DNA of 64,000 nt. Source: Parvibaculum sp. (GTDB taxonomy: Bacteria > Pseudomonadota > Alphaproteobacteria > Parvibaculales > Parvibaculaceae). The position numbers and the translations under genes are program-made. The notes under the pieces were generated by a model. It saw nothing but the letters and a program-made list of their open reading frames with translations. It did not search any database and was not told the DNA's origin. Position 1 is the first letter of the stretch. Each line of letters starts with the position of its first letter. The stretch lies in contig JAEPQD010000001.1 in assembly GCA_017642695.1 (NCBI GenBank), forward strand, positions 310,001 to 374,000, in the 5' to 3' direction. Below, piece after piece: positions 45,131 to 57,249 of this stretch.

Positions 45131-45920
45131 AACGGCCGCCCCTGCCCTTGCCCGATGCAAAGCGCGCTGCACCTTTCAGGGTTTCGCCTGAAGCGAGCAC
45201 CTTGCGGCCATGCTCGAACTCGTTCGCAAGCGCGCGGTCATAAGGCAGATCCCATTGCTCATAGGCGGACATGCGGTCGTGCCGAAGGCAGAGCTGTGGA
45301 AAACGTGAAATCTCGAGCGCGAGACGCTCGGCTTCTTCACGGCCCTTGCCTTTCGGTGCGATACGGTTCGCCAGCCCGAACGATAACGCTTCCTCCGCAT
45401 TCACAGGGCGGCCGGTCAGGATCAGATCCATCGCGCGTGCGTGGCCGATAAGACGCGGCAGCCGGATCGTTCCGCCATCAATGAGCGGCACGCCCCAGCG
45501 GCGGCAGAAGACACCCATGATCGCGTCGTCCTCCACCACACGCATGTCGCACCAGAGCGCAAGCTCCAGTCCGCCCGCAACAGCGTGGCCGGAAATGGCG
45601 CCAATCACCGGTTTGTTGAGAATCATTCGCGACGGCCCCATGGGCCCATCCTTTGCGAGCCGCGAAAAATCGGCGCCGGTTGCGGGGGGCACGGAACGAT
45701 TGCCTTCCCCCTTCGCAACCGCCTTCAGATCCGCGCCTGCGCAGAACGCCCCCTCACTACCGCAAAAGACGGCAACAAGCGCATCCTCGTCGCATTCGAA
45801 TTCGAGAAAGGCCTCGACCAGCGCATCGGCGGCGTGTCTGTCGACCGCATTCTTCGCATACGGCCTGTTCAGAACGACAGTCGTCACAGGTCCGTTTCTC
45901 TCGACGAGCACCTCGGTCAT
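45117..45920 (-). CDS. Enoyl-CoA hydratase/isomerase family protein
   Basis: Crotonase-fold enzyme of 267 residues from ATG 45920. The oxyanion-hole segments are EGAFCAGADLKAVAKGEG and GAISGHAVAGGLELALWCDM; the region WGVPLIDGGTIRLPRLIG is typical of the subgroup with a catalytic residue different from standard hydratases. The substrate is unknown. A much longer open frame to 46583 runs antisense to acnA and is not used. Confidence 0.88.
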   Translation of the reverse strand: MTEVLVERNGPVTTVVLNRPYAKNAVDRHAADALVEAFLEFECDEDALVAVFCGSEGAFCAGADLKAVAKGEGNRSVPPATGADFSRLAKDGPMGPSRMILNKPVIGAISGHAVAGGLELALWCDMRVVEDDAIMGVFCRRWGVPLIDGGTIRLPRLIGHARAMDLILTGRPVNAEEALSFGLANRIAPKGKGREEAERLALEISRFPQLCLRHDRMSAYEQWDLPYDRALANEFEHGRKVLASGETLKGAARFASGKGRGGRFDDI

Positions 45921-46162
45921 TCGCGTCTCCCCGGTTCTGTTTTCGACGCTGATTATCACACCCGCATTTCCGGGCGAAGCATGGTCATTCCGGACGAAAG
46001 ACTCTATAGTCCGGCGCGACAAGCATATAGGTTCCAGACTGAGAAGCGTCGGCGAAATCGGGCTTTGACGCACGCGCATTTCCCGCGCGGGCGGCACCCG
46101 CAAGGTCCCCCACATTCCCCGCTTGCAGCACACGAACCGCGCATCATCGAGGATCAAGAGAG
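45921..46162. promoter_or_regulatory. Divergent promoter region of the hydratase gene and acnA
   Basis: About 240 bases. CCGGAC (45990-45995) and GTCCGG (46009-46014) form an inverted repeat that could be an operator. The acnA ribosome site AAGAGAG is at the right edge. Confidence 0.35.
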
Positions 46163-49474
<3,312 letters not shown>

Positions 49475-49497
49475 GCTGAAGCCTCACACGAAACGCA

Positions 49498-49524
49498 AAG
49501 GGCGCCCTTCGGGGCGCCCTTTTC
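49498..49524 (+). terminator. Rho-independent terminator of acnA
   Basis: AAGGGCGCCC and GGGCGCCCTT pair around a short TTCG-type loop and are followed by TT. It is about 25 bases beyond the acnA stop. Confidence 0.8.
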
Positions 49525-49629
49525 ACTTGGATATTCCGCGACACAAGTCGATCACCCGCCGATCACTCCAAAGTGACTCGCCCGGATCGCCGCGCCTCTC
49601 CTATCCTTTCGGGGAAAGGAGAGAGCCCA

Positions 49630-50364
49630 ATGCGTCTTTCGGCCTCTACAGGATTGCTCACAGGATTGCTTCTTGCCGGTATTGCGATGGCCACCCCCTC
49701 GCAAGCGGGAGAACATCCGGTCGTGGTCGAACTGTTCACCAGTCAGGGATGCTCCTCCTGCCCGCCCGCCGACGCCTATCTGCGCGACCTTGCGGAGGAA
49801 GAAGACATCATCGCTCTCTCTTTCAATGTCGACTACTGGGACTATCTCGGCTGGAAAGACACGCTGGCAAGTCCTGCATTCAGCGAACGTCAGCGCGCCT
49901 ATGCTCGAAAACTCGGTCTTTCCGGCGTCTACACGCCACAGATGGTGGTGAACGGCGTCGCAGAAGGCGTCGGTAGCCGGCGCGGCGAGATCGGCAGGAT
50001 CATCAACAAACAGGACGAACGCTCCCTGCCCGTCGAAATATCCTTCAGGGACGAGGGCGCGTCGCTGACACTCAGCGTGGCGGCGGGAACCGCCCCGGAG
50101 CAGCCGGCAACGCTCTGGCTCGTGCGCTACGCGACAGCGGAAGAAATCGAAATCCGAAGGGGCGAGAATCGCGGAAGGACCATTACCTATGCCCATGCCG
50201 TGCGTGAGCTGACGCCCATCGGCATGTGGGAGGGCAATGCAATGACGATGACCTTGCCGAAAGGCGAACTTCTGACGCGGGGCTATGAGGGCTGCGTCGC
50301 GCTGCTTCAGGCGGGCGATGGCGGACCGATCCTCGGCGCAGCGGAAATCGGCTCCTTGAACTAG
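49630..50364 (+). CDS. Secreted DUF1223 (thioredoxin-like) protein
   Basis: Exported protein of 244 residues. A signal peptide (MRLSASTGLLTGLLLAGIAM then ATPSQA) precedes a thioredoxin-like domain with the CxxC motif FTSQGCSSCPPADAYLRDLA. The segments SFNVDYWDYLGWKDTLASPA and YTPQMVVNG are the DUF1223 hallmarks. It commonly neighbours acnA in alphaproteobacteria, as here; the function is unknown. Start at 49630 follows GGAAAGGAGAGAG. Confidence 0.9.
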   Translation: MRLSASTGLLTGLLLAGIAMATPSQAGEHPVVVELFTSQGCSSCPPADAYLRDLAEEEDIIALSFNVDYWDYLGWKDTLASPAFSERQRAYARKLGLSGVYTPQMVVNGVAEGVGSRRGEIGRIINKQDERSLPVEISFRDEGASLTLSVAAGTAPEQPATLWLVRYATAEEIEIRRGENRGRTITYAHAVRELTPIGMWEGNAMTMTLPKGELLTRGYEGCVALLQAGDGGPILGAAEIGSLN

Positions 50365-50368
50365 ACGG

Positions 50369-51505
50369 TCAAGGCGCGGCGCTGGCTCCCGCCGGGGCGT
50401 CCGCAGGGCCAGCTTCGCGGGTCAGAAGATCCATCGTCTGTGTGAGCTGGTTGCCGACATCCTGCGGCAGCTTGTAGGTCCAGGCCGCCAGCCGTTCATT
50501 GAGCTCGGCTGCTCTCTTCCCGGCTTCCGTCATATCGGCACCGCTGCCGGCGAGCGACGGATCGGCTTCCGCGTCGAATTTCGCCCAGAGCGCACCGCCC
50601 TGTCCGCCCATCCGCATCGAAAGGCGGATACCGTCGAAGGTCTCGAGAATGACGCGCGGCCCGTCCTCAGGAAATTCCAGCGTCTCGGCCGGGGCAACAT
50701 CGTCGAACGTGGCGTCGAGAAGAACCGTCGCGGTCTTGTTCACGACCGGCGCTCCCCGCGTCGCGCGGCCTTCGGGCACATTCGCGATCGCAAAGTTCTG
50801 TGCCTCGGGGCTTTCATGTTCAATGACGACCGGGTTTTCCGTACCTGCCCACAGCGTTACCCGGGCAAGATTCTCGCGTTCGATGTCGACAAAGACGGGG
50901 TCGAGCCAGTCGACGGCGTTTCTGTGCAAAGGCAGCCGTCCGCGCGCGAGCCAGGCTTGATCCTCGCCGTCTCGGCGAACATAAATGAGCCCTTCGCCTT
51001 TCACGTCGACCGCCCGCTCCGGCACCTTGCCGACAAGCAGACCCGCCAGACGCTCGTCTGCCTGGAAGAACTCGACGCGAATTGAGGAGCCGATATCCTC
51101 CGGCTTCAGCAGACCCAGATTGCGATGCCAGTCGGGATTGGCCGTACGCGGTTCATAGGCCTCCATGTTACCGGCGCCGAGCAGCGTTTTTCTGACAAGT
51201 TCGTCATTCGCCGGATAACCGCCTCGTGCTTCGACACCCCATGTACCGTCTTCGCCCTTCGTGAGGACGACCTTGCCCTCGCCGCTCATGCCCCGGCTGG
51301 AGGTGTAGACAATGCGGTCGACACGATCGAGCTGGGTGCTCAATCCCTCGAAGAGCGGGTGCGGGACAAAGCTCGTTCGCACGCTGGACTGATCGTTCAC
51401 CACGGCAATGACCGCTGAGACGAGAGCGACCAGCGTTACCAGCGCAAGCAGCAGAAGATTACGCAGCGCCTTGTTCTCCCATACCGACTTCAGCGAACCC
51501 GTCAT
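50369..51505 (-). CDS. DUF4340-domain protein of a GldA/F/G-type ABC cluster
   Basis: Product of 378 residues with one N-terminal membrane segment (LLLLALVTLVALVSAVIAVV) and a large exported part with two DUF4340-like repeats (for example EDGTWGVEARGGYPANDELV and GLIYVRRDGEDQAWLARGRL). It is the last gene of a four-gene series (ATPase, permease, GldG-like, DUF4340), a linkage seen in many proteobacteria. The function is unknown; relatives are suggested to act in envelope assembly. Confidence 0.8.
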   Translation of the reverse strand: MTGSLKSVWENKALRNLLLLALVTLVALVSAVIAVVNDQSSVRTSFVPHPLFEGLSTQLDRVDRIVYTSSRGMSGEGKVVLTKGEDGTWGVEARGGYPANDELVRKTLLGAGNMEAYEPRTANPDWHRNLGLLKPEDIGSSIRVEFFQADERLAGLLVGKVPERAVDVKGEGLIYVRRDGEDQAWLARGRLPLHRNAVDWLDPVFVDIERENLARVTLWAGTENPVVIEHESPEAQNFAIANVPEGRATRGAPVVNKTATVLLDATFDDVAPAETLEFPEDGPRVILETFDGIRLSMRMGGQGGALWAKFDAEADPSLAGSGADMTEAGKRAAELNERLAAWTYKLPQDVGNQLTQTMDLLTREAGPADAPAGASAAP

Positions 51506-51508
51506 CGC

Positions 51509-53458
51509 TCAGGCTCCCTTCTCGACACGCGCCTTGCGGCGGCGATAGCGCAGGAAGGCGGCCGCAAGCGCCACGAGCGCGAGAATGATCGGAACGAGAA
51601 CGATGTTGATGAAGCGCAGCTGTGCCCCGAGCTGTTCGACATCGCGGCGCAAATCGCGCTGCACGTCACGAAGCTTCTTGCGGCTGTCGAGAAGCTCCGT
51701 CCGGAACCGCTTGATCGCCGATGCTTCCTGCTCGCTGGGCCCGCCTTCCGCGACGTCTTCTCCGGGCCCGCCAACCTGCAACTCGGTCAGGTTCCGCTCC
51801 GCTTCGTCGATCTTCTTTTCGAGTGCTTCCTGTTCGGCAAGGAAACGGCGCTCGGCCGACCGACGCAATTCCTCGACCACGGCGAAAGGCCGGTCCGACT
51901 TGTCCCGCGCACGGAGCGAGATGAGTTCGTTCGAGCCCATCAGATTGTCGATGGCCGACATGACAAACACTGCGTTGTCGGCGATGGGCTGCGCCACCCG
52001 TTCGCCGAGATAGGAATCGGTCCTGACCCAGAAGCGGTCGTCGAAAATATCGCTATCCGCAAACACGATGATGTTGGCGTCCTTCTCGGATTGCGCCATG
52101 TAGGGCGGCGCCTTGTCCTGGGACTTGCGCGGTGACTGAGCGCCTTCCGGCGCAACCGGTGCCTCGTCCACCGGCCCTTCGAAAGCGCTCGTGACCGGGC
52201 CCGAAAGGCGCGCGGCTATCGTGAACCGCTTTTCCGCAGGATCGAAATTCCGCAGCAGGTCGTCAGGCTTTGGACCGCCCTTCACATACTCGACGTCGTA
52301 GAGTTGTGCATCTTCCGAAGAAGTAACGAGCGGCGAAAAGACGGTTGTCGCACCTTCGACCGGAGTGAAATGCCCGACCGTACCGAGATTGAGACGGGCA
52401 ACATCTGACGTCACGATGTCGTTCGTATCGACATTTTCGCGCGGCACGGCAAGCCAGATCACGTAGTCGCTTTCCTGACGCCGCGCATCAAGCCCCGTTC
52501 GCACACGTTGCGCGAGCGCCCGGTCGCCGACGATCTCCGTCGGGTCGTAGTTGACGCCCCAGCTCTCGAGAAGCGGACCGAGGTCAGACTGCTCCGTATA
52601 GCCACGCACCGGATCGCCGTTCGGGCCTGCAGTGAGACTCACTTCCGAATGCGGGTCGACGAAGGCCAGCACATGGCCGCCTCGCATGACGAACTGGTCG
52701 ATTGCGTAGAGCGTCGGCATGTCGAGCGGCCGGGGATGAGCGATCATCAGAACGTCGACCCGCGTCGGCACCGCCTGGAACTGCTGTTCGAGAAATTCGA
52801 TTTCGAAGCGATTGCGCAGCTCTTCATAGATCATGAAGGGAAGCGATTCTCCACGCATCGCCGACATCAGCCCGCCTGCACCGGTGTCGAGCGGCAGATT
52901 GGTGACGATGCCAAGAACGGGCCGCTCCGGCCGGCTCAGGTTCTGGATCATCCGCGCAATGTCGTACTCGAGATATTGCTCGCGCTCATCGGTGAAGAAG
53001 GGGATCGAGTCGAGACCGTCCACGGAATTCGTTCCGACGAGACCGAAATAGATGATGTCGCCCGACTGCGTCGGCGCCCCCTTGAGACCAAGCGACATGG
53101 CGAGATCTTCGTCTTCGGAGAATGGCTCCGGCTCGATCACCTCGAGACGGATCATCCCGTTCGAGCGGGCGCGAATCTCTTCCAGAAGGTCGCGAACATG
53201 GCCTGCATAAGTTCGGATGCGTCCGTAGTCCGTCGCCAGTTCCTCCGAATAGAAGAAACGCAACGTGATCGGCTCTTCGATCTGGGAGACGACTTCGGCC
53301 GTTCCTTCCGAAAGCGTGTAGAGGCTGTTTTCCGTCAAGTCGACCCGCGCCGAGCGGAACATGACGTTCGAGAACATGTTGACCGCGAGGAAGAGTACAG
53401 CGAGCAGCACCAGCATGATGATGCGATAGGCGGAACGGCTGATCTGCTGGTTCTGCAT
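51509..53458 (-). CDS. GldG-family auxiliary ABC transporter protein
   Basis: Protein of 649 residues with membrane segments near the N terminus (IIMLVLLAVLFLAVNMFSNV) and C terminus (FINIVLVPIILALVALAAAF), and a large exported region between. Family segments are VDLTENSLYTLSEGTAEVVS, LMIAHPRPLDMPTLYAIDQF and the ABC_transp_aux domain GGHVLAFVDPHSEV. A coiled coil (residues about 560-620) precedes the last helix. It is encoded next to the permease with a 4-base gap. Confidence 0.85.
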   Translation of the reverse strand: MQNQQISRSAYRIIMLVLLAVLFLAVNMFSNVMFRSARVDLTENSLYTLSEGTAEVVSQIEEPITLRFFYSEELATDYGRIRTYAGHVRDLLEEIRARSNGMIRLEVIEPEPFSEDEDLAMSLGLKGAPTQSGDIIYFGLVGTNSVDGLDSIPFFTDEREQYLEYDIARMIQNLSRPERPVLGIVTNLPLDTGAGGLMSAMRGESLPFMIYEELRNRFEIEFLEQQFQAVPTRVDVLMIAHPRPLDMPTLYAIDQFVMRGGHVLAFVDPHSEVSLTAGPNGDPVRGYTEQSDLGPLLESWGVNYDPTEIVGDRALAQRVRTGLDARRQESDYVIWLAVPRENVDTNDIVTSDVARLNLGTVGHFTPVEGATTVFSPLVTSSEDAQLYDVEYVKGGPKPDDLLRNFDPAEKRFTIAARLSGPVTSAFEGPVDEAPVAPEGAQSPRKSQDKAPPYMAQSEKDANIIVFADSDIFDDRFWVRTDSYLGERVAQPIADNAVFVMSAIDNLMGSNELISLRARDKSDRPFAVVEELRRSAERRFLAEQEALEKKIDEAERNLTELQVGGPGEDVAEGGPSEQEASAIKRFRTELLDSRKKLRDVQRDLRRDVEQLGAQLRFINIVLVPIILALVALAAAFLRYRRRKARVEKGA

Positions 53459-53462
53459 GACC

Positions 53463-54197
53463 TCACCCCGCCTTCTTCATGTCAACGACGATGCCGCAAG
53501 CGATCAGCCATGCGGCGATCAACGACGCAAAGTAGATGACGTCGCGCAGATCGATGACGCCACGGGTGATCGCATTGAAATGCGTGAGGAAGGAGAAGGA
53601 GGCGATGGTGGACAACACCTGTTGTGGCGCCCATCCCGCGAAGAAGTCGGTGACGATGGGAAGCCCCGATACCGTAAACAGGAAGCAGACCGAAACGCTC
53701 ACCACGAAAGCAATGACCTGATTGCGCGTAATCGCGGAGAGGCACGAGCCTATGGCGAGGTAGCCGCCCGCCATGAAGAAACTGCCAATATACCCGGCAA
53801 GGATCACACCGTTGTCCGGATCGCCTAGATAGTTGACCGTGAGCCACATCGGAAACGTGAGCGAAAGCGCGATGCCTGAGAACACCCAGGCCGCGAGAAA
53901 CTTGCCAAGTACCGCTGCCCAGAGCGGCACGGGGAGCGAAAGCAACAGCTCGATCGATCCAGTGCGCCTCTCCTCCGCCCAAAGCCGCATAGAGATCGCA
54001 GGGATCAGAAAGAGATATAGCCAGGGATGGAAATTGAAGAAGATCGTGAGGTCGGCCTGATCGCTCTCGTAATACCCGCCGAGATAGAAGGTAAAGGCGC
54101 CCATCGTGAACAGGAAGATCACGATGAAGATGAAGGCGAGCGGCGTCGCGAAATAACCGCCGAGCTCACGACGGAAAACGGCGAGGAGTTCGTTCAT
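53463..54197 (-). CDS. ABC-2 type permease (GldF-like)
   Basis: Membrane subunit of 244 residues with six predicted helices. MNELLAVFRRELGGYFATPL at the start, FHPWLYLFLIPAISMRLWAE and ERRTGSIELLLSLPVPLWAA are typical of the GldF/NosY-type ABC-2 permeases. It overlaps the ATPase stop by four bases and forms the transporter with it. The substrate is unknown. Confidence 0.88.
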   Translation of the reverse strand: MNELLAVFRRELGGYFATPLAFIFIVIFLFTMGAFTFYLGGYYESDQADLTIFFNFHPWLYLFLIPAISMRLWAEERRTGSIELLLSLPVPLWAAVLGKFLAAWVFSGIALSLTFPMWLTVNYLGDPDNGVILAGYIGSFFMAGGYLAIGSCLSAITRNQVIAFVVSVSVCFLFTVSGLPIVTDFFAGWAPQQVLSTIASFSFLTHFNAITRGVIDLRDVIYFASLIAAWLIACGIVVDMKKAG

Positions 54198-55177
54198 GCC
54201 GCGTCCTTTCCGTTCACCGCAGAAGAAGACGCCGTGTCGGAACGTGTGAGATTGCGGAATACTTCGTCCAGACGGCCCGGCTCACCGTAAAGCGCACGCA
54301 CAGGCCAGTTCTCTTCCCTCGCGATCCGCGCGACGGCGTCGACGAGCAGCGTATCGCTTTCGCGGGCATGCTCGGGAAAGAGCGTGAAGGTTGTCTCCTC
54401 ACCGCGCGGCGTTACTTCGATGCTGGCGATGCCCGGAATGTGACGAAGCCTTTCTGCGACGGCAACGGTCGTTTGGCCGCCAAGCGTGAGCGAGACCGCG
54501 TTGTGATAACGCGACCGTGCCATCAGGGCGCCGGGCGTGCCGTCCGCAACCACGCGGCCGCGGTCGATGATGAGTGCGCGGGTGCAGATCGCGTCCACTT
54601 CTTCCAGAATATGCGTAGAGATGACGATCGCCTTTTCGGCGGCCATCCGGCCGATAAGCTTGCGCACCTCGAATTTCTGGTTCGGATCGAGACCATCCGT
54701 CGGCTCGTCCATGATCAGCACCGGCGGGTTGTGCAGGATCGCCTGCGCAAGACCGACGCGGCGGCGGAACCCCTTGGAGAGCGTGTCGATCGGCTGTTCC
54801 AGCACGCCGCCCAGCTCCGTCGCCTCGACGGCGCGGTCGATCGCCTTGGCAGCTTCGACGCCGCCCAGACGCCGCACACGCGCGATGAAGGCGAGGAAGC
54901 CACGCGCCGTCATATCGCCATAGGCTGGCGCACCCTCCGGCAGATAGCCGATCTCGCGCTGCGCAGCGAGCGTGGAAGTCACGATGTCATGGCCGCAGAC
55001 CCGTGCGCTGCCCGCGCTCGGCGCGAGAAAGCCGGTGATCATCTTCATGGTCGTGGACTTGCCGGCGCCGTTCGGACCGAGAAACCCGAGCACCTCGCCG
55101 CGGCTGACCGAGAAGCCGATGCGGTCGACCGCCGTGAACGGGCCGAACTTCTTGGTGAGATCTTCGATGACGATCAT
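54194..55177 (-). CDS. ABC transporter ATP-binding protein (GldA-like)
   Basis: ABC ATPase of about 327 residues. It has Walker A FLGPNGAGKSTTMKMITGFL, the signature TLSKGFRRRVGLAQAILHNP, and Walker B VLIMDEPTDGLDP, with a C-terminal DUF4162-like regulatory part (ESDTLLVDAVARIAREENWP). The start at 55177 (MIVIEDLTKKFGPFTAVDRI) matches the family; an upstream ATG at 55228 gives 17 extra residues. First gene of the GldA/F/G/DUF4340 series. Confidence 0.9.
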   Translation of the reverse strand: MIVIEDLTKKFGPFTAVDRIGFSVSRGEVLGFLGPNGAGKSTTMKMITGFLAPSAGSARVCGHDIVTSTLAAQREIGYLPEGAPAYGDMTARGFLAFIARVRRLGGVEAAKAIDRAVEATELGGVLEQPIDTLSKGFRRRVGLAQAILHNPPVLIMDEPTDGLDPNQKFEVRKLIGRMAAEKAIVISTHILEEVDAICTRALIIDRGRVVADGTPGALMARSRYHNAVSLTLGGQTTVAVAERLRHIPGIASIEVTPRGEETTFTLFPEHARESDTLLVDAVARIAREENWPVRALYGEPGRLDEVFRNLTRSDTASSSAVNGKDAA

Positions 55178-55786
55178 GGGCTCGCCGCCCGCAGCTTGGG
55201 ATGGGCGGTTCCCGATCGTCGGATTCATGTCGGACCGGCTTATGATCTCTCTCCCCGGATCGGCTGACGGGCTCTTTGGCTGTCCCGTTCTTCCGTTCCT
55301 CTTTCGCGCCCCGCACCACTCCCCGAGGGCGGGAGGTTTGTGTAGGACAGCCCGCCAACCCCTTCAAGTGAAAGATGTTTCATTTTCCAGGGCGTTTGCC
55401 GGCACTCCAAAAAAGTGCCGCCCGGGAGGGGGGATCCCGGGCGGCTGGAGCTTTTGCTCATTCGGTAGGTGTTGCGCTCACCCTAGGGGGAAAGGGGTGG
55501 CCCGGCTCCCCCAATCTATCCCGGTGGGGCTGGGGGGCTGATGAAACCGGAACGTCGCAAGGAACCGGGCCAGTGAGGCAACGATGCAAAGATGGATGCC
55601 CAGTGTGGCTGACGAAGGGCTGAAACAAGGCAATATTGTGGTTTCGGACCGGCCGAGGCGATGCGGCAAAACGGCGGAATACCTAGCCTTTTGCAACAAG
55701 AAGATGACGCCGCTGCGCGGCCTGTGTCATGCTTTGGACGAGCCCGGACAACCGGGGTCAGGTGAGGCAAGGGAGGCGTCCGCCGC
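55178..55786. other. Non-coding region with strong secondary structure
   Basis: About 600 bases between divergent genes, the longest gene-free stretch of the window. It holds strong hairpins at 55401-55445 and many C/G runs. No frame resembles a protein. A minus-strand RNA ending at the hairpin (followed by T6) is possible; I do not recognise SRP RNA, RNase P RNA or tmRNA signatures. Confidence 0.5.
55409..55445 (-). terminator. Strong hairpin with T-run, possible end of a minus-strand RNA
   Basis: GCCGCCCGGGA (55417-55427) and TCCCGGGCGGC (55435-55445) form a perfect 11-bp stem. On the minus strand ACTTTTTT follows at once. A competing 6-bp stem, GGCACT/AGTGCC (55401-55419), overlaps it. 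No protein gene ends here on the minus strand, so it may end a small RNA or a leader of the ABC cluster. Confidence 0.5.
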
Positions 55787-56197
55787 ATGACAGACAGCGC
55801 CGACTACGGATCCCGCAATGGAGAGGCCGCCGAGCGGCTGACCCTCGTGACCGGAGGTCCGAGAGCTGAGGCGGCGCCGAAGCGGCAGAGGGACCCCGAG
55901 GTCTTTTTCGACCGCGCTGAACTGGACGCCATCCTGTCCGTCTATGGCCGCAAGGTCGCCGAGGGCGAGTGGCGGGATTATGCGATGGGCGGTTTCAAGG
56001 ACGTCGCGATCTTCTCCGTCTTCCGCCGGGCGAGCGAGATGCCGCTCTACCGGATCGAGAAGCGCCCGAAGCTCGCTCGGCGCCAGGGAGTCTATAGCGT
56101 CGTCGCGGCAACCGGGCTCGTACTCAAGCGCGGCCACGAGTTGAAGCAGGTGCTGAAGGTCTTCGAGAAGCGCGCGCTTCGCCTGATCGACGCCTGA
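55787..56197 (+). CDS. DUF2794 protein
   Basis: Protein of 136 residues belonging to DUF2794, a family restricted mainly to alphaproteobacteria. Family segments are VFFDRAELDAILSVYGRKVA, EWRDYAMGGFKDVAIFSVFR and RASEMPLYRIEKRPKLARRQ. Cytoplasmic, no known function. It is followed by a bidirectional terminator. Confidence 0.9.
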   Translation: MTDSADYGSRNGEAAERLTLVTGGPRAEAAPKRQRDPEVFFDRAELDAILSVYGRKVAEGEWRDYAMGGFKDVAIFSVFRRASEMPLYRIEKRPKLARRQGVYSVVAATGLVLKRGHELKQVLKVFEKRALRLIDA

Positions 56198-56220
56198 GGC
56201 CGCCATCTCCCGGAAACGAA

Positions 56221-56248
56221 AAAGCCCCGGCATCGCTGCCGGGGCTTT
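56221..56248. terminator. Bidirectional terminator between DUF2794 and the Bax inhibitor gene
   Basis: AAAGCCCCGGC and GCCGGGGCTTT form a perfect 11-bp stem with A and T ends, serving both convergent genes. Confidence 0.8.
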
Positions 56249-56274
56249 CGTTTGCCGTGCTGTCCTGCTCGGGC

Positions 56275-57036
56275 TCAGCTGCGCTGTGTACCCATGAACT
56301 GCAGCAGGAACATGAACATGTTGATGAAGTCGAGATAGAGCGAAAGAGCGCCCATCACGGCCTTCTTGCCGGCGGCGGCAACGCTGTCGCCTTCGTAGTA
56401 CATGCCCTTGATGCGCTGCGTATCGTAGGCGGTGAGGCCCGCGAAGATGAGCACGCCGAGCACGGAGATCGCGAACTGCAGCGCAGAGCTCTGCAGGAAG
56501 ATGTTCACGACCATCGCGATGATGATGCCGATGAGGCCCATGAAGAGGAACGAGCCCATGCCGGTCAGATCGCGCTTCGTCGTGTAGCCGTAAAGGCTTA
56601 GCGAACCGAAGGCGGCCGCCGTCACGAAGAAGGTCGTGGTGATGCTCTGCCCGGTGAAGACGAGGAAAATGGACGAGAGCGAGAGGCCCATCACGCCCGC
56701 GAAACTCCAGAAGAGAAGCTGCGTCGTCGCCAGGCTGAGCTTGTGAACACCGAAACTCAGCACAAGAATGAACGCCAGCGGCGCAAGCATGACAACCCAT
56801 TTGAGCGGGCTGTTGTAGAGCGCATCGCCAAAGCCGGTAAGCATGATGCCTTCACCCGTCACGGACTGGACGGCGGCGGCATAGGCGAAATAGGCGACCA
56901 GCCCTGTGAGGGCAAGGGCGCCTGCCATGTAGTTGTAGACGCTGAGCATGTAGCTCCGCAGGCCCTGGTCCACCGACATATCGGCAGATGCGCCGAGACG
57001 GGACTGCTGAAGCCGTTCCTGATCGTAATTCGCCAT
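56275..57036 (-). CDS. Bax inhibitor-1/YccA family membrane protein
   Basis: Integral membrane protein of 253 residues with seven predicted helices. Family motifs are RSYMLSVYNYMAGALALTGL, YTTKRDLTGMGSFLFMG and LTAYDTQRIKGMYYEGD, the last carrying the conserved acidic residues, and LSLYLDFINMFMFLLQFMG at the end. Relatives leak calcium or protons and interact with FtsH. The start at 57036 has AGGAGGGTGCAGAT upstream. Confidence 0.93.
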   Translation of the reverse strand: MANYDQERLQQSRLGASADMSVDQGLRSYMLSVYNYMAGALALTGLVAYFAYAAAVQSVTGEGIMLTGFGDALYNSPLKWVVMLAPLAFILVLSFGVHKLSLATTQLLFWSFAGVMGLSLSSIFLVFTGQSITTTFFVTAAAFGSLSLYGYTTKRDLTGMGSFLFMGLIGIIIAMVVNIFLQSSALQFAISVLGVLIFAGLTAYDTQRIKGMYYEGDSVAAAGKKAVMGALSLYLDFINMFMFLLQFMGTQRS

Positions 57037-57145
57037 ATATCTGCACCCTCCTGAGTGTGCTTGTACGTATATTGGCCGATGGTTGTGCGAATTCAAGCGA
57101 AACCGGGCCTGTCACAAAGGCTTGAAACGCCTCCGGGAGGACCGG

Positions 57146-57174
57146 ACGTCACTGAACTGTCACAAAAACGTCAT
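57146..57174 (+). promoter_or_regulatory. Pho-box-like triplet of direct repeats
   Basis: ACGTCAC, CTGTCAC and ACGTCAT are separated by 4-base spacers (11-bp period). A further CTGTCAC lies at 57109-57115. It is in the upstream region of the Bax-inhibitor gene but in the opposite orientation. The layout matches PhoB sites; identity is inferred. Confidence 0.4.
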
Positions 57175-57249
57175 GTAACCGCGGGCGGGCACTTCGTTGG
57201 CCTCCCCCTCTTCCCGGCAAATAAACACTCCCCGGTTTCAGCCTGCTCC

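Noticed and set aside
55538..55572. CTGATGA in the non-coding region, suggesting a hammerhead ribozyme
   Set aside because: The following stem and GAAA element do not fit the hammerhead core spacing; likely chance.
55376..55700. SRP RNA, RNase P RNA or tmRNA in the long gap
   Set aside because: None of the conserved cores (for example GGAAGNAGCA of SRP RNA or GAGGAAAGTCC of RNase P RNA) is present on either strand.
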